Below are positions 1 to 7,250 of a stretch of DNA of 64,000 bases, one piece after another; positions within the stretch are counted from its first letter, which is position 1; each line of letters begins with the position of its first letter. Position numbers and translations under genes: made by a program. The notes under the pieces were generated by a model that was not told where the DNA came from, did no database searches, and saw only the letters and a program-made list of their open reading frames with translations. Origin of the DNA: a virus; the IMG/VR virus record IMGVR_UViG_3300037882_001257, positions 1 through 64,000 of that record. One strand, written 5' to 3'.

Positions 1-75
1 ATTGAAGTTACTATAACTACTAGTGGTGGTCAAGAGTTAGAAGCAGATGGAATCTTGGTAGTTTCCGACACATAA
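1..75 (+). CDS. C-terminal end of an upstream virion gene (partial)
   Basis: Reading frame 1 is open from the window edge to TAA at 73-75 and encodes 24 residues ending VVSDT. The next gene begins 12 bases later on the same strand, so this is the tail of the gene preceding the head-tail connectors. By position it is probably a capsid or decoration protein, but the visible part is too short to assign. Confidence 0.55.
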   Translation: MEVTITTSGGQELEADGILVVSDT

Positions 76-87
76 AGGGTATATATA

Positions 88-630
88 GTGGCTTGGCAAG
101 ACGAAGCAATTCCTATGCTTAGAATCCTTATCAATGATATGGATACTACTGACCTTACGTACTCAGACGACCGACTAGAGCAGCTTTTAGTGGTTGCTAG
201 TCGCTACGTATTACACGACCTTCCACTAGATACTACTTATACTGTTAGCGTTTACGCAAGAAGTATTGACCCGGACCCAACTGACGAAGTTACATCCGAC
301 AATACGATGTTTATCAATATGATGGTTCTAAAGGCGGCTTGTCTAACGGACTGGTCTACTTTTAGAGCGAAGGCTCTGCTTGCTGGTGTGACAGCTCGCT
401 GCGGCCCTGGTAGTATTAGTGTATTACAAAACACCCCAGGTTTCAAGGAGCTATTGACTCTCGGCCCATGTGCTGCTTATCAAGCTATGATTAAGGATGT
501 CTTGTTTGATGGCGGCAGAATATGTCATGCGATTATGTCTCCATTTACCAGCAACAATTTTGACCCAGCTAATTTGGCTGGTCATTCTCATGGTCCTTTT
601 GAATTTTTCCCTAGAAGCACTCTTCGTTAA
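88..630 (+). CDS. putative head-tail connector/adaptor protein
   Basis: 180 residues starting at GTG 88, with an AAAGGG ribosome site just upstream. The N-terminal half is helical (YSDDRLEQLL, LKAACLTDW) and the C-terminal half has an alanine-rich helix followed by an FDGGR-like stretch. Size, helical character and position (first of a series of small genes before the tail tube) fit the adaptor that sits under the portal in long-tailed phages. Family assignment is inferred from order rather than from a diagnostic motif; it could be another small neck protein. Confidence 0.5.
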   Translation: MAWQDEAIPMLRILINDMDTTDLTYSDDRLEQLLVVASRYVLHDLPLDTTYTVSVYARSIDPDPTDEVTSDNTMFINMMVLKAACLTDWSTFRAKALLAGVTARCGPGSISVLQNTPGFKELLTLGPCAAYQAMIKDVLFDGGRICHAIMSPFTSNNFDPANLAGHSHGPFEFFPRSTLR

Positions 631-642
631 GAGGTTATAAGT

Positions 643-852
643 ATGGCAACTGATATTTTCAATGCAACAAATGGCGGAACAACCGGCACAGAAAAGCTAG
701 GTTATGTTCGTATTTTTCAACCTAACAGAATTGCTGGCGGCAGCAAGACTGACGCTCCCGGCGTGGAAACACCAGCCGTCTCTTCGATTGCTACTAAGTA
801 CGACAATAGATTCGACGACCCTAGATATTACTCAGGAGATACTGCCGCTTAA
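643..852 (+). CDS. small hypothetical protein of the connector region
   Basis: 69 residues, ATG 643 preceded by AGAGG. It is rich in Gly, Thr and Asp, with no membrane segment or cysteine. Its stop overlaps the next start by one base (TAATG), so it is co-translated with the neck genes and is probably a minor virion or assembly factor. I do not recognise the family. Confidence 0.55.
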   Translation: MATDIFNATNGGTTGTEKLGYVRIFQPNRIAGGSKTDAPGVETPAVSSIATKYDNRFDDPRYYSGDTAA

Positions 853-1382
853 TGCCTAATCCCTTTTTAAGCTTATCCTGGGACTTACTCAAAGAGACCC
901 ATCAAAATGCGATGGATGCCCTGTTTCTTAACATGTCTTTAGAGTGCCAAATCACATACGGTTCAACCAAATGGACCGATTGTGAAAATTGCATTTATGA
1001 CCCAGTGGGTAAAAAGTCCTCTAATCGTTATCAACCGGGGGGTCCAGTCCCATTTACCAACGGCCAGTGTCCTTACTGTGCTGGTTTAGGTAGAACTCCC
1101 GATGACTCTACAGAAGCCGTAGACTTGGTGGTTCTATGGAATCCTAAAGACTGGGTAAATGTTAGTCACAATAAAATTGCTGTCGCAGAAGGAAAAGTGC
1201 AAACTATCAGCTTCCTACCAACCTATGCTAAGCTGAAACAAGCTAAAGAAATAATAGTTGATGTCAGTCTCAATAATCTAAATAGACACGTTTACGTGCG
1301 CGATGGCGAGCCTGGGTGGATTGGTTTGGGCGAGTCCCGCTACGTCGTAACTATGTGGAAAGAGGCGGGAAGTGGCGGCTAG
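852..1382 (+). CDS. putative head-closure/neck protein with a four-cysteine site
   Basis: 176 residues. Two CxxC pairs (CENC near residues 41-44 and CPYC near 74-77) form a likely structural zinc site, followed by a beta-rich part (VVLWNPKDW, RHVYVRDGEPGW). Length and position between connector and tube suit a head-closure protein. The zinc-binding pairs are visible; the role is inferred from gene order. The end overlaps the following GTG start by 11 bases. Confidence 0.5.
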   Translation: MPNPFLSLSWDLLKETHQNAMDALFLNMSLECQITYGSTKWTDCENCIYDPVGKKSSNRYQPGGPVPFTNGQCPYCAGLGRTPDDSTEAVDLVVLWNPKDWVNVSHNKIAVAEGKVQTISFLPTYAKLKQAKEIIVDVSLNNLNRHVYVRDGEPGWIGLGESRYVVTMWKEAGSGG

Positions 1383-2022
1383 TACCAGCATCAAGATTCC
1401 GCTCACAATTAGGGTCAACTACCAGGAAATTAAGAACGGAATCGGCAAGATAGTAGCCGATGTAATGAACAAGGCTTTTACAGATAGTCAAAAGCCCATT
1501 CGTGCTTTTGTGAGTGTCTCAATTCGAGACGCGATTAAGTCGTCAGATGAATACCGGGAAATGGCGGCGGGAACCCTACAGCAAGAATTGGGCGTTCCAG
1601 ACTTACAAGCTCGCATCGACCGGATAATTGACTATTGGGCCAACATAAATATTAAGGTTATTCCAGCTAGAGTAGTTGGCACAAAGGTAGTGGGCGGCAT
1701 GAGGATAACGGCTGTGAGGGCCAACTTTCAGGATGTGTTAATCTCTCGTGATGCGACGTTCATCACTGAAAATGGCACGGTGCTTCCTTGGTTAGAGTGG
1801 ATGCTATTAAGGGGCAGTTCCGTTATTATCATGGACTACGAAATAGGCATTGGTTTGGGTAGAACCGGTAACAACGTGATGATTCACGCTCCTGGGAGCC
1901 ACTGGTCTATTCCTCCACAGTTTGCCGGTACTAAAGACGATAACTTTGTGACGCGGTCACTAGACAAGGTGCGCCAACAAATCGCTGATAAAATTGAAGA
2001 AGAGATTTTCAAGAGAATATAA
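1372..2022 (+). CDS. putative neck or tail-completion protein
   Basis: 216 residues from GTG 1372, overlapping the preceding stop. The N-terminus is helical; the centre and C-terminus contain LPWLEWMLLRGS followed by short strands, a pattern I associate with neck/tail-completion proteins of tailed phages. It ends with a charged helix (KIEEEIFKRI). The TAATG junction at 2020-2024 couples it to the next gene. The function rests on position. Confidence 0.5.
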   Translation: MAASTSIKIPLTIRVNYQEIKNGIGKIVADVMNKAFTDSQKPIRAFVSVSIRDAIKSSDEYREMAAGTLQQELGVPDLQARIDRIIDYWANINIKVIPARVVGTKVVGGMRITAVRANFQDVLISRDATFITENGTVLPWLEWMLLRGSSVIIMDYEIGIGLGRTGNNVMIHAPGSHWSIPPQFAGTKDDNFVTRSLDKVRQQIADKIEEEIFKRI

Positions 2023-2981
2023 TGGCCGTTGAATCTTACAATCCGAAATTTAAGCTGGCATCTCATTATGGAGATGACCACTATATTCAGCATTTAGAGA
2101 ACGGTCTAGTATCGTTCACTGAGTGGGGTCTGCTTAAAATTGGTGCGTGGCAAGAGGTTCCCCTTTCTACATCGGGGATTGGTGGCGGGGATTTTAGTAG
2201 ACTTCGACTCGGTGACGCCCCTGGATACTCTGCTGGTCAGGTGTGGGAAGGGGTCCGCAAACAGTGGGTGTATGAAACCGGTGTTAATCACATAGATGGC
2301 ACCGGTGGCACGCAAAACCCCCTTCCTGTGGGAACCCCCACAATAAATGGCGTTGCAGCAACAGGAGCATACCATGTGGACTATCCAAATGGTCGCATTA
2401 TCTTTGATACTGCCATCTCTTCTTCTGCGACAGTAAAAGTGGCCCATTCTTTCAAGAACGTCCAAATTTACAAAGCAGATGAGTGCCCTTGGTATAACGA
2501 GATTCAATATCGGTCTCAAAGTCCAGAGTCTACACACTTTCAACAGCAGGGTAGCGGAAACTGGTCTGTGGGTCCAAACCATCGTATTCAAATGCCTACC
2601 ATAGTCATAGGGGCCATTGCAAGAGGTAATACGGCTCCGTTTGAAATAGGCAACGGTAAGCTATGGGGCTATCAAGACGTTATGTTTCATGTGTTCGCTG
2701 AAAACCGGGCCGATAGGAACAAGTTGGCATCTATTTTGATGGCTCAAACCGAGCTTAATATATGGCTGTATGACTCTAATATTGTATCTGCTAGCGGAGC
2801 TTTTCCACTAGATTATAGGGGTGAATTTGTCGGCTCTAATATGTATCCTGATATAGTGTCGGAAACCAACTATAGATATAGACGGGCTAAGTTTAGAAGT
2901 GGGGTTTTACTAGGGGTAGAGTCCCGGCACCCCAATCTGCACGAGGGTTTGGTTAAAATGACTATGGAATTAGATTTGTAG
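2022..2981 (+). CDS. putative tail-completion/neck structural protein
   Basis: 319 residues, ATG overlapping the previous stop by one base. It is beta-rich with an aromatic N-terminus (HYIQHLENGLVSFTEWG) and a segment DVMFHVFAENRADRN followed by LNIWLYDSN, which resembles tail-completion proteins binding the end of the tube. It is the last gene before a likely late promoter and the tail-tube gene. The specific role is inferred; the virion role is well supported by context. Confidence 0.55.
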   Translation: MAVESYNPKFKLASHYGDDHYIQHLENGLVSFTEWGLLKIGAWQEVPLSTSGIGGGDFSRLRLGDAPGYSAGQVWEGVRKQWVYETGVNHIDGTGGTQNPLPVGTPTINGVAATGAYHVDYPNGRIIFDTAISSSATVKVAHSFKNVQIYKADECPWYNEIQYRSQSPESTHFQQQGSGNWSVGPNHRIQMPTIVIGAIARGNTAPFEIGNGKLWGYQDVMFHVFAENRADRNKLASILMAQTELNIWLYDSNIVSASGAFPLDYRGEFVGSNMYPDIVSETNYRYRRAKFRSGVLLGVESRHPNLHEGLVKMTMELDL

Positions 2982-2991
2982 GTGTATTATA
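2981..2991 (+). promoter_or_regulatory. GGTGTATTATA element, candidate late promoter of the tail-tube gene
   Basis: The 11-mer GGTGTATTATA starts right after the stop of the preceding gene and 45 bases before the tail-tube ATG. The identical 11-mer occurs on the - strand at 58051-58061 and 55302-55312. No -35 TTGxxx box lies at a normal distance, which suits a phage-specific late promoter. Function is inferred. Confidence 0.45.
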
Positions 2992-3036
2992 ACTACGCGG
3001 TATCAACCTTTGATAAAAGTGTTTCGGAGAAACTAA

Positions 3037-4230
3037 ATGGCTAATAAGAGAATTTACTTTGCAACTCACGCTGCTGCTATCAAGGGTGATGGCGGTTCTT
3101 ATGACTTTGTGGCTGCTGATATGCTGCATGGTTTGCAAAGCGCAGGTGTTACTTCTAACTTCAACATTACCCCTATCTTTACACTGGGGCAACTGGAAAC
3201 CTACGACAATGTCGAAGAAATTCCAGAAGTGGAAGTGTCTTTGCAGAAGGTGTTGGACGGTTATCCTTTGATTTACCATCACGCCACTCAAGACACCACA
3301 ACTGGTCCTACCCTTGCTAATAGAAGCACTTCTAAGTGCATGTTGGGTCTTGCTATCTATGAAGATACCAACGACTCCGCAATCGCTGGCGCGCAATCTG
3401 CCCCAAGCATTGCAGTGAACTCCGGTTTGTTCGTGGGCTCCTTGGCTTATAACTTCGGCCTAGACGGTGCGTTTACCGAAGATGTCACCCTTGTTGGTAA
3501 CCACCAAATCTGGAAGAACCAACCTGGACACGGCGCTGTTCTAAAGACTTTGCCAAGCCCATCTTTCGATACCGATGGAAGCAACCTAGATACAAACGAC
3601 GACTCTCCAATCGGTAATGGTGGTGTTAACACCAGAGAAGACATGTTGTTCGACTTCGTAGCGGCTTCCGGCACAGACGTTAACGGTGCTGTTGCCGACC
3701 CTGATGCTACCATTCTCCCGTTTGACGTTGAAGGTATCACCAACAGCGGTACAAACGAAGAAGGTCTTGATGGTTCTTTCGGCGCTCACTTGAGTTCTAT
3801 CTCTGTGTCCGCTGACCTTTCTCGTGAGCCTTTGACTGAACTTGGTCGCAGACTTCCATATACCCGTAACATCAACTTCCCAATTCAGGTCACCACTGAA
3901 ATTTCCGCTACTTCCCGTTCCGGTACTATGGTGTCCTTCATTGAAGAGGGTGTATACGGAACTGGTACGGGCGTTTGCGTGGCTGGTACTAACTTGCAAA
4001 ACCGCACTATCCGTATTGCGACTTGCGAAGGCACCAGAATTTACCTAGGTAAGAAGAATAAGCTTTCTGGTACTTCCTATTCCGGCGGTGACGCTGGTGG
4101 TGGTAACGTAACTGCAACTTATACCTACATTAACAACAACATTTTCACTGTTATGCACAGTGGCGAGTCTAACATCAATGCTTCGGCAGCTACTTGGTGG
4201 ACTCAACGTGGCGCTTATTTGGTAGACTAG
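3037..4230 (+). CDS. major tail (tube) protein
   Basis: 397 residues, ATG 3037 behind CGGAG. It lies between the neck genes and the tape measure, has its own upstream element (2981-2991) and a downstream terminator (4311-4350), and uses noticeably more uniform codons than its neighbours, as expected for an abundant protein. It is beta-rich throughout. A C-terminal segment, VSADLSREPLTELGRRLPY, is of the kind found in tail-tube proteins and is partly repeated in the next gene. No second large tail gene and no recognisable sheath lies nearby, which supports a siphovirus-type tube. Confidence 0.75.
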   Translation: MANKRIYFATHAAAIKGDGGSYDFVAADMLHGLQSAGVTSNFNITPIFTLGQLETYDNVEEIPEVEVSLQKVLDGYPLIYHHATQDTTTGPTLANRSTSKCMLGLAIYEDTNDSAIAGAQSAPSIAVNSGLFVGSLAYNFGLDGAFTEDVTLVGNHQIWKNQPGHGAVLKTLPSPSFDTDGSNLDTNDDSPIGNGGVNTREDMLFDFVAASGTDVNGAVADPDATILPFDVEGITNSGTNEEGLDGSFGAHLSSISVSADLSREPLTELGRRLPYTRNINFPIQVTTEISATSRSGTMVSFIEEGVYGTGTGVCVAGTNLQNRTIRIATCEGTRIYLGKKNKLSGTSYSGGDAGGGNVTATYTYINNNIFTVMHSGESNINASAATWWTQRGAYLVD

Positions 4231-4310
4231 TCACTAAGGCGGCTAGTTAAGGACATAATCTGTATAGGACTAAGAACCCAATGGAAAGGTTCTCAACAAG
4301 AATTTCTATT

Positions 4311-4350
4311 GGTCGGCTTAGTACCTTTGTGTATTAAGGCCGACCTTTTT
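4311..4350 (+). terminator. rho-independent terminator after the tail-tube gene
   Basis: GGTCGGC at 4311-4317 pairs with GCCGACC at 4339-4345 and is followed by TTTTT at 4346-4350. Extra TTA/TAA pairs extend the stem past one bulge. A weaker hairpin (AGAACC/GGTTCT, about 4273-4293) lies just upstream. It ends the highly expressed tube transcript. Confidence 0.75.
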
Positions 4351-4366
4351 GTTTACAGGGGCAGAT

Positions 4367-4774
4367 ATGTGTGATTTGAGGGAACCGCCCACTCATCGGC
4401 GGGACGAGAACGGTAAGTTGCAACCTATTAGTCTACAAGGCCATGTAGCATACAATCAAGACATTGCAGAGCATTTCGGCTATCCTACTAAAGACCAAAT
4501 TACCATCGAAGGCTTATATTTTGTATGTGCCACTGGCGCTGGATATGATTATTACGATGGTGAAAAGTGGACAGGATATGATGGTTTAGTTTTTGCTGAG
4601 AGCCCCACTCCTTCTTGCGGCGGGCATTATTCTACTATGCTTCAAAGTATCAATGTATCTGCGGACCTTAGCAGAGAATCACTTGATGAATTAGGAAGGC
4701 ACTCACCATATGTTAGAAATGTGACTTTTCCGATAGACTTACTAGGACCACCGGAGGAACTATTAAATGGATAA
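4367..4774 (+). CDS. minor tail protein sharing a motif with the tail tube
   Basis: 135 residues from ATG 4367, chosen because AGGGGC lies 5 bases upstream; an in-frame TTG at 4349 sits in the terminator tract. The N-terminal part (PTHRRDENGKLQ, GYPTKDQITIEG, YYDGEKWTGYDG) looks like a small beta-structured domain. The C-terminal third contains VSADLSRESLDELGRHSPY, nearly the same as a segment of the tube protein, but encoded with different codons. It may attach to the tube or be a remnant of a tube duplication. Its stop overlaps the next small gene by 8 bases. Confidence 0.6.
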   Translation: MCDLREPPTHRRDENGKLQPISLQGHVAYNQDIAEHFGYPTKDQITIEGLYFVCATGAGYDYYDGEKWTGYDGLVFAESPTPSCGGHYSTMLQSINVSADLSRESLDELGRHSPYVRNVTFPIDLLGPPEELLNG

Positions 4775-4931
4775 TGAGCTATATCTATATATAGGTCGAT
4801 TGTATGTTCAAGTTGTAAAAGACCAGGAACAGTTTGAGCAGGTGAAAGAAATCATCAAGAAAAAAGATGCTCAAATTGAAGAGTTACAAAAGCAACTAAA
4901 GACCAATGGAACTGAGCAAAAGCACGTATAG
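4767..4931 (+). CDS. small coiled-coil protein
   Basis: 54 residues, ATG 4767, with GGAGG about 10 bases upstream. It overlaps the previous gene by 8 bases and the next by 26. The C-terminal half is a strongly charged predicted coiled coil (IIKKKDAQIEELQKQL). The good ribosome site and overlaps on both sides argue that it is a real gene. No family recognised; probably a tail-assembly cofactor. Confidence 0.5.
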   Translation: MDNELYLYIGRLYVQVVKDQEQFEQVKEIIKKKDAQIEELQKQLKTNGTEQKHV

Positions 4932-5934
4932 AATATGCTGCGGTTACACACGTTGTTTTGTCGCAGATAAGACATACATAGTACATGCGCCAACATATGA
5001 TATTTTGTATCTAGCTGAGGAAGCCTACGAGAAAGCCCTCGATAATCAGCGGTTTTCTAGCTCCTTACACAAGCCGGATGCTGTGCGGTTTTTAGTGAGT
5101 CAGGGCATCTGGTATGTTGACGGCGAAAAGCAACTTACTAAAGTTGAAAAAGACATAGAAGATGTTAAGGTGAACATGTACCGGTCATATAGGATGGAGA
5201 CCAAGTACAAATCCTTACTAAAAGACCTGGGTAAACTAAATAGATTACAGCAGAATCTCTTAGAGCGCAAACATAAGTATGACCATACTACTAAAGAGGG
5301 GTTTGCAGACTATGTTAAGAGTAATTTCATACTGTTGAATTGTATTTATGGATTAGATGGTAATAGAGTTTGGAATAATATGGATGAGTGTAATCCTTCG
5401 TTATTAAACCAAATCTCTGTAGAGTTTAAGTCTAATCAACTGTCACACGATGAATTGAGATTATTAGCCCGAAGTGAGCCGTGGAAAACTATATGGCGCG
5501 TTGAGGGTATGAAGGTTTTCAAGAACACTTACTTAGACGATGAGCAAAGAAGTCTTGTGTTGTATTCCCAAATGTATGATAGCATATATGCTCATCCAGA
5601 GTGCCCCCCGGACGTAGTGATTAAAAACGATGATTTGCTAGATGGCTGGCTGATTTCTAACCGCAGAGAAGCGGAAAAGAACAGGGCAGACAAAGATAAG
5701 GATTCAAATGTTCCAGAAAATCTGAAAAACCACAAAGAGGTATTTTTGATGGCTCGGAACCAAAAGGAAGCTCAGGAAATTTTTGAGCTGAATGATGCAG
5801 AGTCGAGAGAGGTAGTGAAGGGGCGGCAGGCTATGGCAAAGAAGCACGGCGAAGTGAAGCTTTCTCAGATGCCTGATGTACAGATGGAATTAAGAAATCA
5901 GCTACAACAACAGTTACTAGCAAAAGGAAAATAA
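4906..5934 (+). CDS. putative tail assembly chaperone (paralogue of 6324-7166)
   Basis: 342 residues between the tube and the tape measure, the usual place for tail-assembly chaperones. Residues about 35-150 follow the same plan as the gene at 6324: an aromatic N-terminus, FLVSQGIW, an EKDIEDV helix, a long charged helical pair, then a FADYVKSNF-like helix and GNRVWN. The C-terminal 80 residues are highly charged and helical. No slippery frameshift signal of the lambda G/GT type is obvious; instead three separate genes appear to share the job. Confidence 0.5.
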   Translation: MELSKSTYRICCGYTRCFVADKTYIVHAPTYDILYLAEEAYEKALDNQRFSSSLHKPDAVRFLVSQGIWYVDGEKQLTKVEKDIEDVKVNMYRSYRMETKYKSLLKDLGKLNRLQQNLLERKHKYDHTTKEGFADYVKSNFILLNCIYGLDGNRVWNNMDECNPSLLNQISVEFKSNQLSHDELRLLARSEPWKTIWRVEGMKVFKNTYLDDEQRSLVLYSQMYDSIYAHPECPPDVVIKNDDLLDGWLISNRREAEKNRADKDKDSNVPENLKNHKEVFLMARNQKEAQEIFELNDAESREVVKGRQAMAKKHGEVKLSQMPDVQMELRNQLQQQLLAKGK

Positions 5935-5935
5935 A

Positions 5936-6337
5936 ATGACCGAAGAAGAATCTGGTGCATTAAGTGTGTTTCAAACACAGGAGATTATCCAAGAGCGTAA
6001 GAAGAAATTGGCTGAGAGAGAAGAAGCAGCCTCTAAGCAACGCCTAAAGAACGACATTCAAAAGAAAATGAAAACCACCATGATTGGTGCGTTAGCTTCT
6101 TTTGAAGAAACATTCGGCCACTTATGGGGACATAATAAGAGTGTGAGTAGCCTCACAAAGGACGAAAAACACATGCGGGAATTGTGGGACATAACAAGAA
6201 CGGAAATTCTCGACAAAGGAAATAATCAGGTGCGTATGGCATTGAGTGAAATCTCGCAATACTCACTTAAATGGAACAAGTATCACGTAGATTTAACCAT
6301 CAAGAAATTTGAGGAACCGAAAAATGAGCGCAACTAA
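5936..6337 (+). CDS. hypothetical tail-assembly protein
   Basis: 133 residues, ATG 5936 behind AGGAAAATAA. It is almost entirely helical and charged, with N-terminal coiled-coil character (EIIQERKKKLAEREEAA). It lies between the two paralogous chaperone-like genes and overlaps the second by 14 bases. Not recognised; by position a tail-assembly partner. Confidence 0.55.
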   Translation: MTEEESGALSVFQTQEIIQERKKKLAEREEAASKQRLKNDIQKKMKTTMIGALASFEETFGHLWGHNKSVSSLTKDEKHMRELWDITRTEILDKGNNQVRMALSEISQYSLKWNKYHVDLTIKKFEEPKNERN

Positions 6338-7166
6338 AGAGAAGAAACTGACTTTCAAGGCCACTGTTGGAGAACAAGAAGTTGAGTTGGCAATAACCGA
6401 CCCAACTTGGCAGGAACAGCTTGAGGCACAAGACAAGTATAATGAGACCTTTTTCCGGTCGTCTAAGACAGCCATGTTGCGTCCGAAGCTGGATGAGTTC
6501 CTGCGTACACAAGGGGTTTGGACGCCAGAAAAGGAAGCGGAACTAACCACACTTGAAAAAGAATTGGATGAAACCATATATTCTATGGTAAAAGGCAATA
6601 TTAAGCTGTCAGACCTTTTGAAGCTCCATTTGCGGGTTAGAGAGCTGAGAATAGAGATTAATCGTATTGCTAATATCAAGGAGCAATACATTTCCACAAC
6701 TGCGGAATCTCAAGCTGAAAACATGCGTTTTGCCTGTCTGGTTTCCTCTGCTACGGTGTATAATGACACGGGTAAAAGGTACTGGCCTACCACTGAAGCT
6801 TATTTAATTGAAGCTGGTTCTGAAGTTGCTAATTTAGCTGCTAATAAATATGCTGCTGCGGCTGTTGGAGCTGGTGAAAACCCACAGGCAGAAAGAACCG
6901 AGAATAAGATACTCATCAAGTATGGCCTGATGGATAAGAAATGTCGTTATATTGACAGCAATAAAAAGCCTTATTCATATGCCTATCTTGACAACACATG
7001 GAAGAAGTTACTCGTAGATGACGAGGGTAACTGGGTGAATGAGAAAGGTCAGTATGTCGATGATGAGGGGCGTCTCATTGACAAAAAGGGTCGCTTTGTA
7101 GAAGAAGAAGGTACTGTCTTTTACGATGACGAAGGCAACGTAGTAACGCCGGTAGCAATAGAGTAA
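6324..7166 (+). CDS. putative tail assembly chaperone with C-terminal heptapeptide repeats
   Basis: 280 residues from ATG 6324, selected over an upstream TTG because GAGG lies 9 bases before it. The first 170 residues parallel the 4906 gene (FLRTQGVW, TLEKELDET, helical pair, GKRYWP). The last 50 residues are six tandem repeats of seven residues built on [DEN]xxGxx[VIF]. It lies directly before the tape measure, as chaperones that coat the tape measure do. The role is inferred from position. Confidence 0.5.
   Translation: MSATKEKKLTFKATVGEQEVELAITDPTWQEQLEAQDKYNETFFRSSKTAMLRPKLDEFLRTQGVWTPEKEAELTTLEKELDETIYSMVKGNIKLSDLLKLHLRVRELRIEINRIANIKEQYISTTAESQAENMRFACLVSSATVYNDTGKRYWPTTEAYLIEAGSEVANLAANKYAAAAVGAGENPQAERTENKILIKYGLMDKKCRYIDSNKKPYSYAYLDNTWKKLLVDDEGNWVNEKGQYVDDEGRLIDKKGRFVEEEGTVFYDDEGNVVTPVAIE
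7017..7145 (+). repeat. six tandem 7-residue repeats
   Basis: Consecutive units DDEGNWV, NEKGQYV, DDEGRLI, DKKGRFV, EEEGTVF and (after one extra Tyr) DDEGNVV. Glycine is invariant at position 4 and a hydrophobic residue at position 7. The nucleotide copies differ, so this is selected protein repetition and not recent slippage. Confidence 0.8.
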
Positions 7167-7184
7167 AACTCAAATTACCTGGAT

Positions 7185-7237
7185 AATGGTCATACCGGAG
7201 AGTGCTTAACAGCGCTACTGGCATGACCATTTTTATT
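7185..7237 (+). terminator. rho-independent terminator before the tape measure
   Basis: AATGGTCAT at 7185-7193 pairs with ATGACCAT at 7223-7230, followed by TTTTATTT. An inner stem AGTGC/GCGCT lengthens the hairpin. It limits read-through from the chaperone genes into the tape measure. Confidence 0.7.
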
Positions 7238-7250
7238 TATAGGTGCAAAA

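Noticed and set aside
2106-2591. 161-residue - strand frame within the neck gene
   Set aside because: Opposite to a coupled late gene; no ribosome site or recognisable content.
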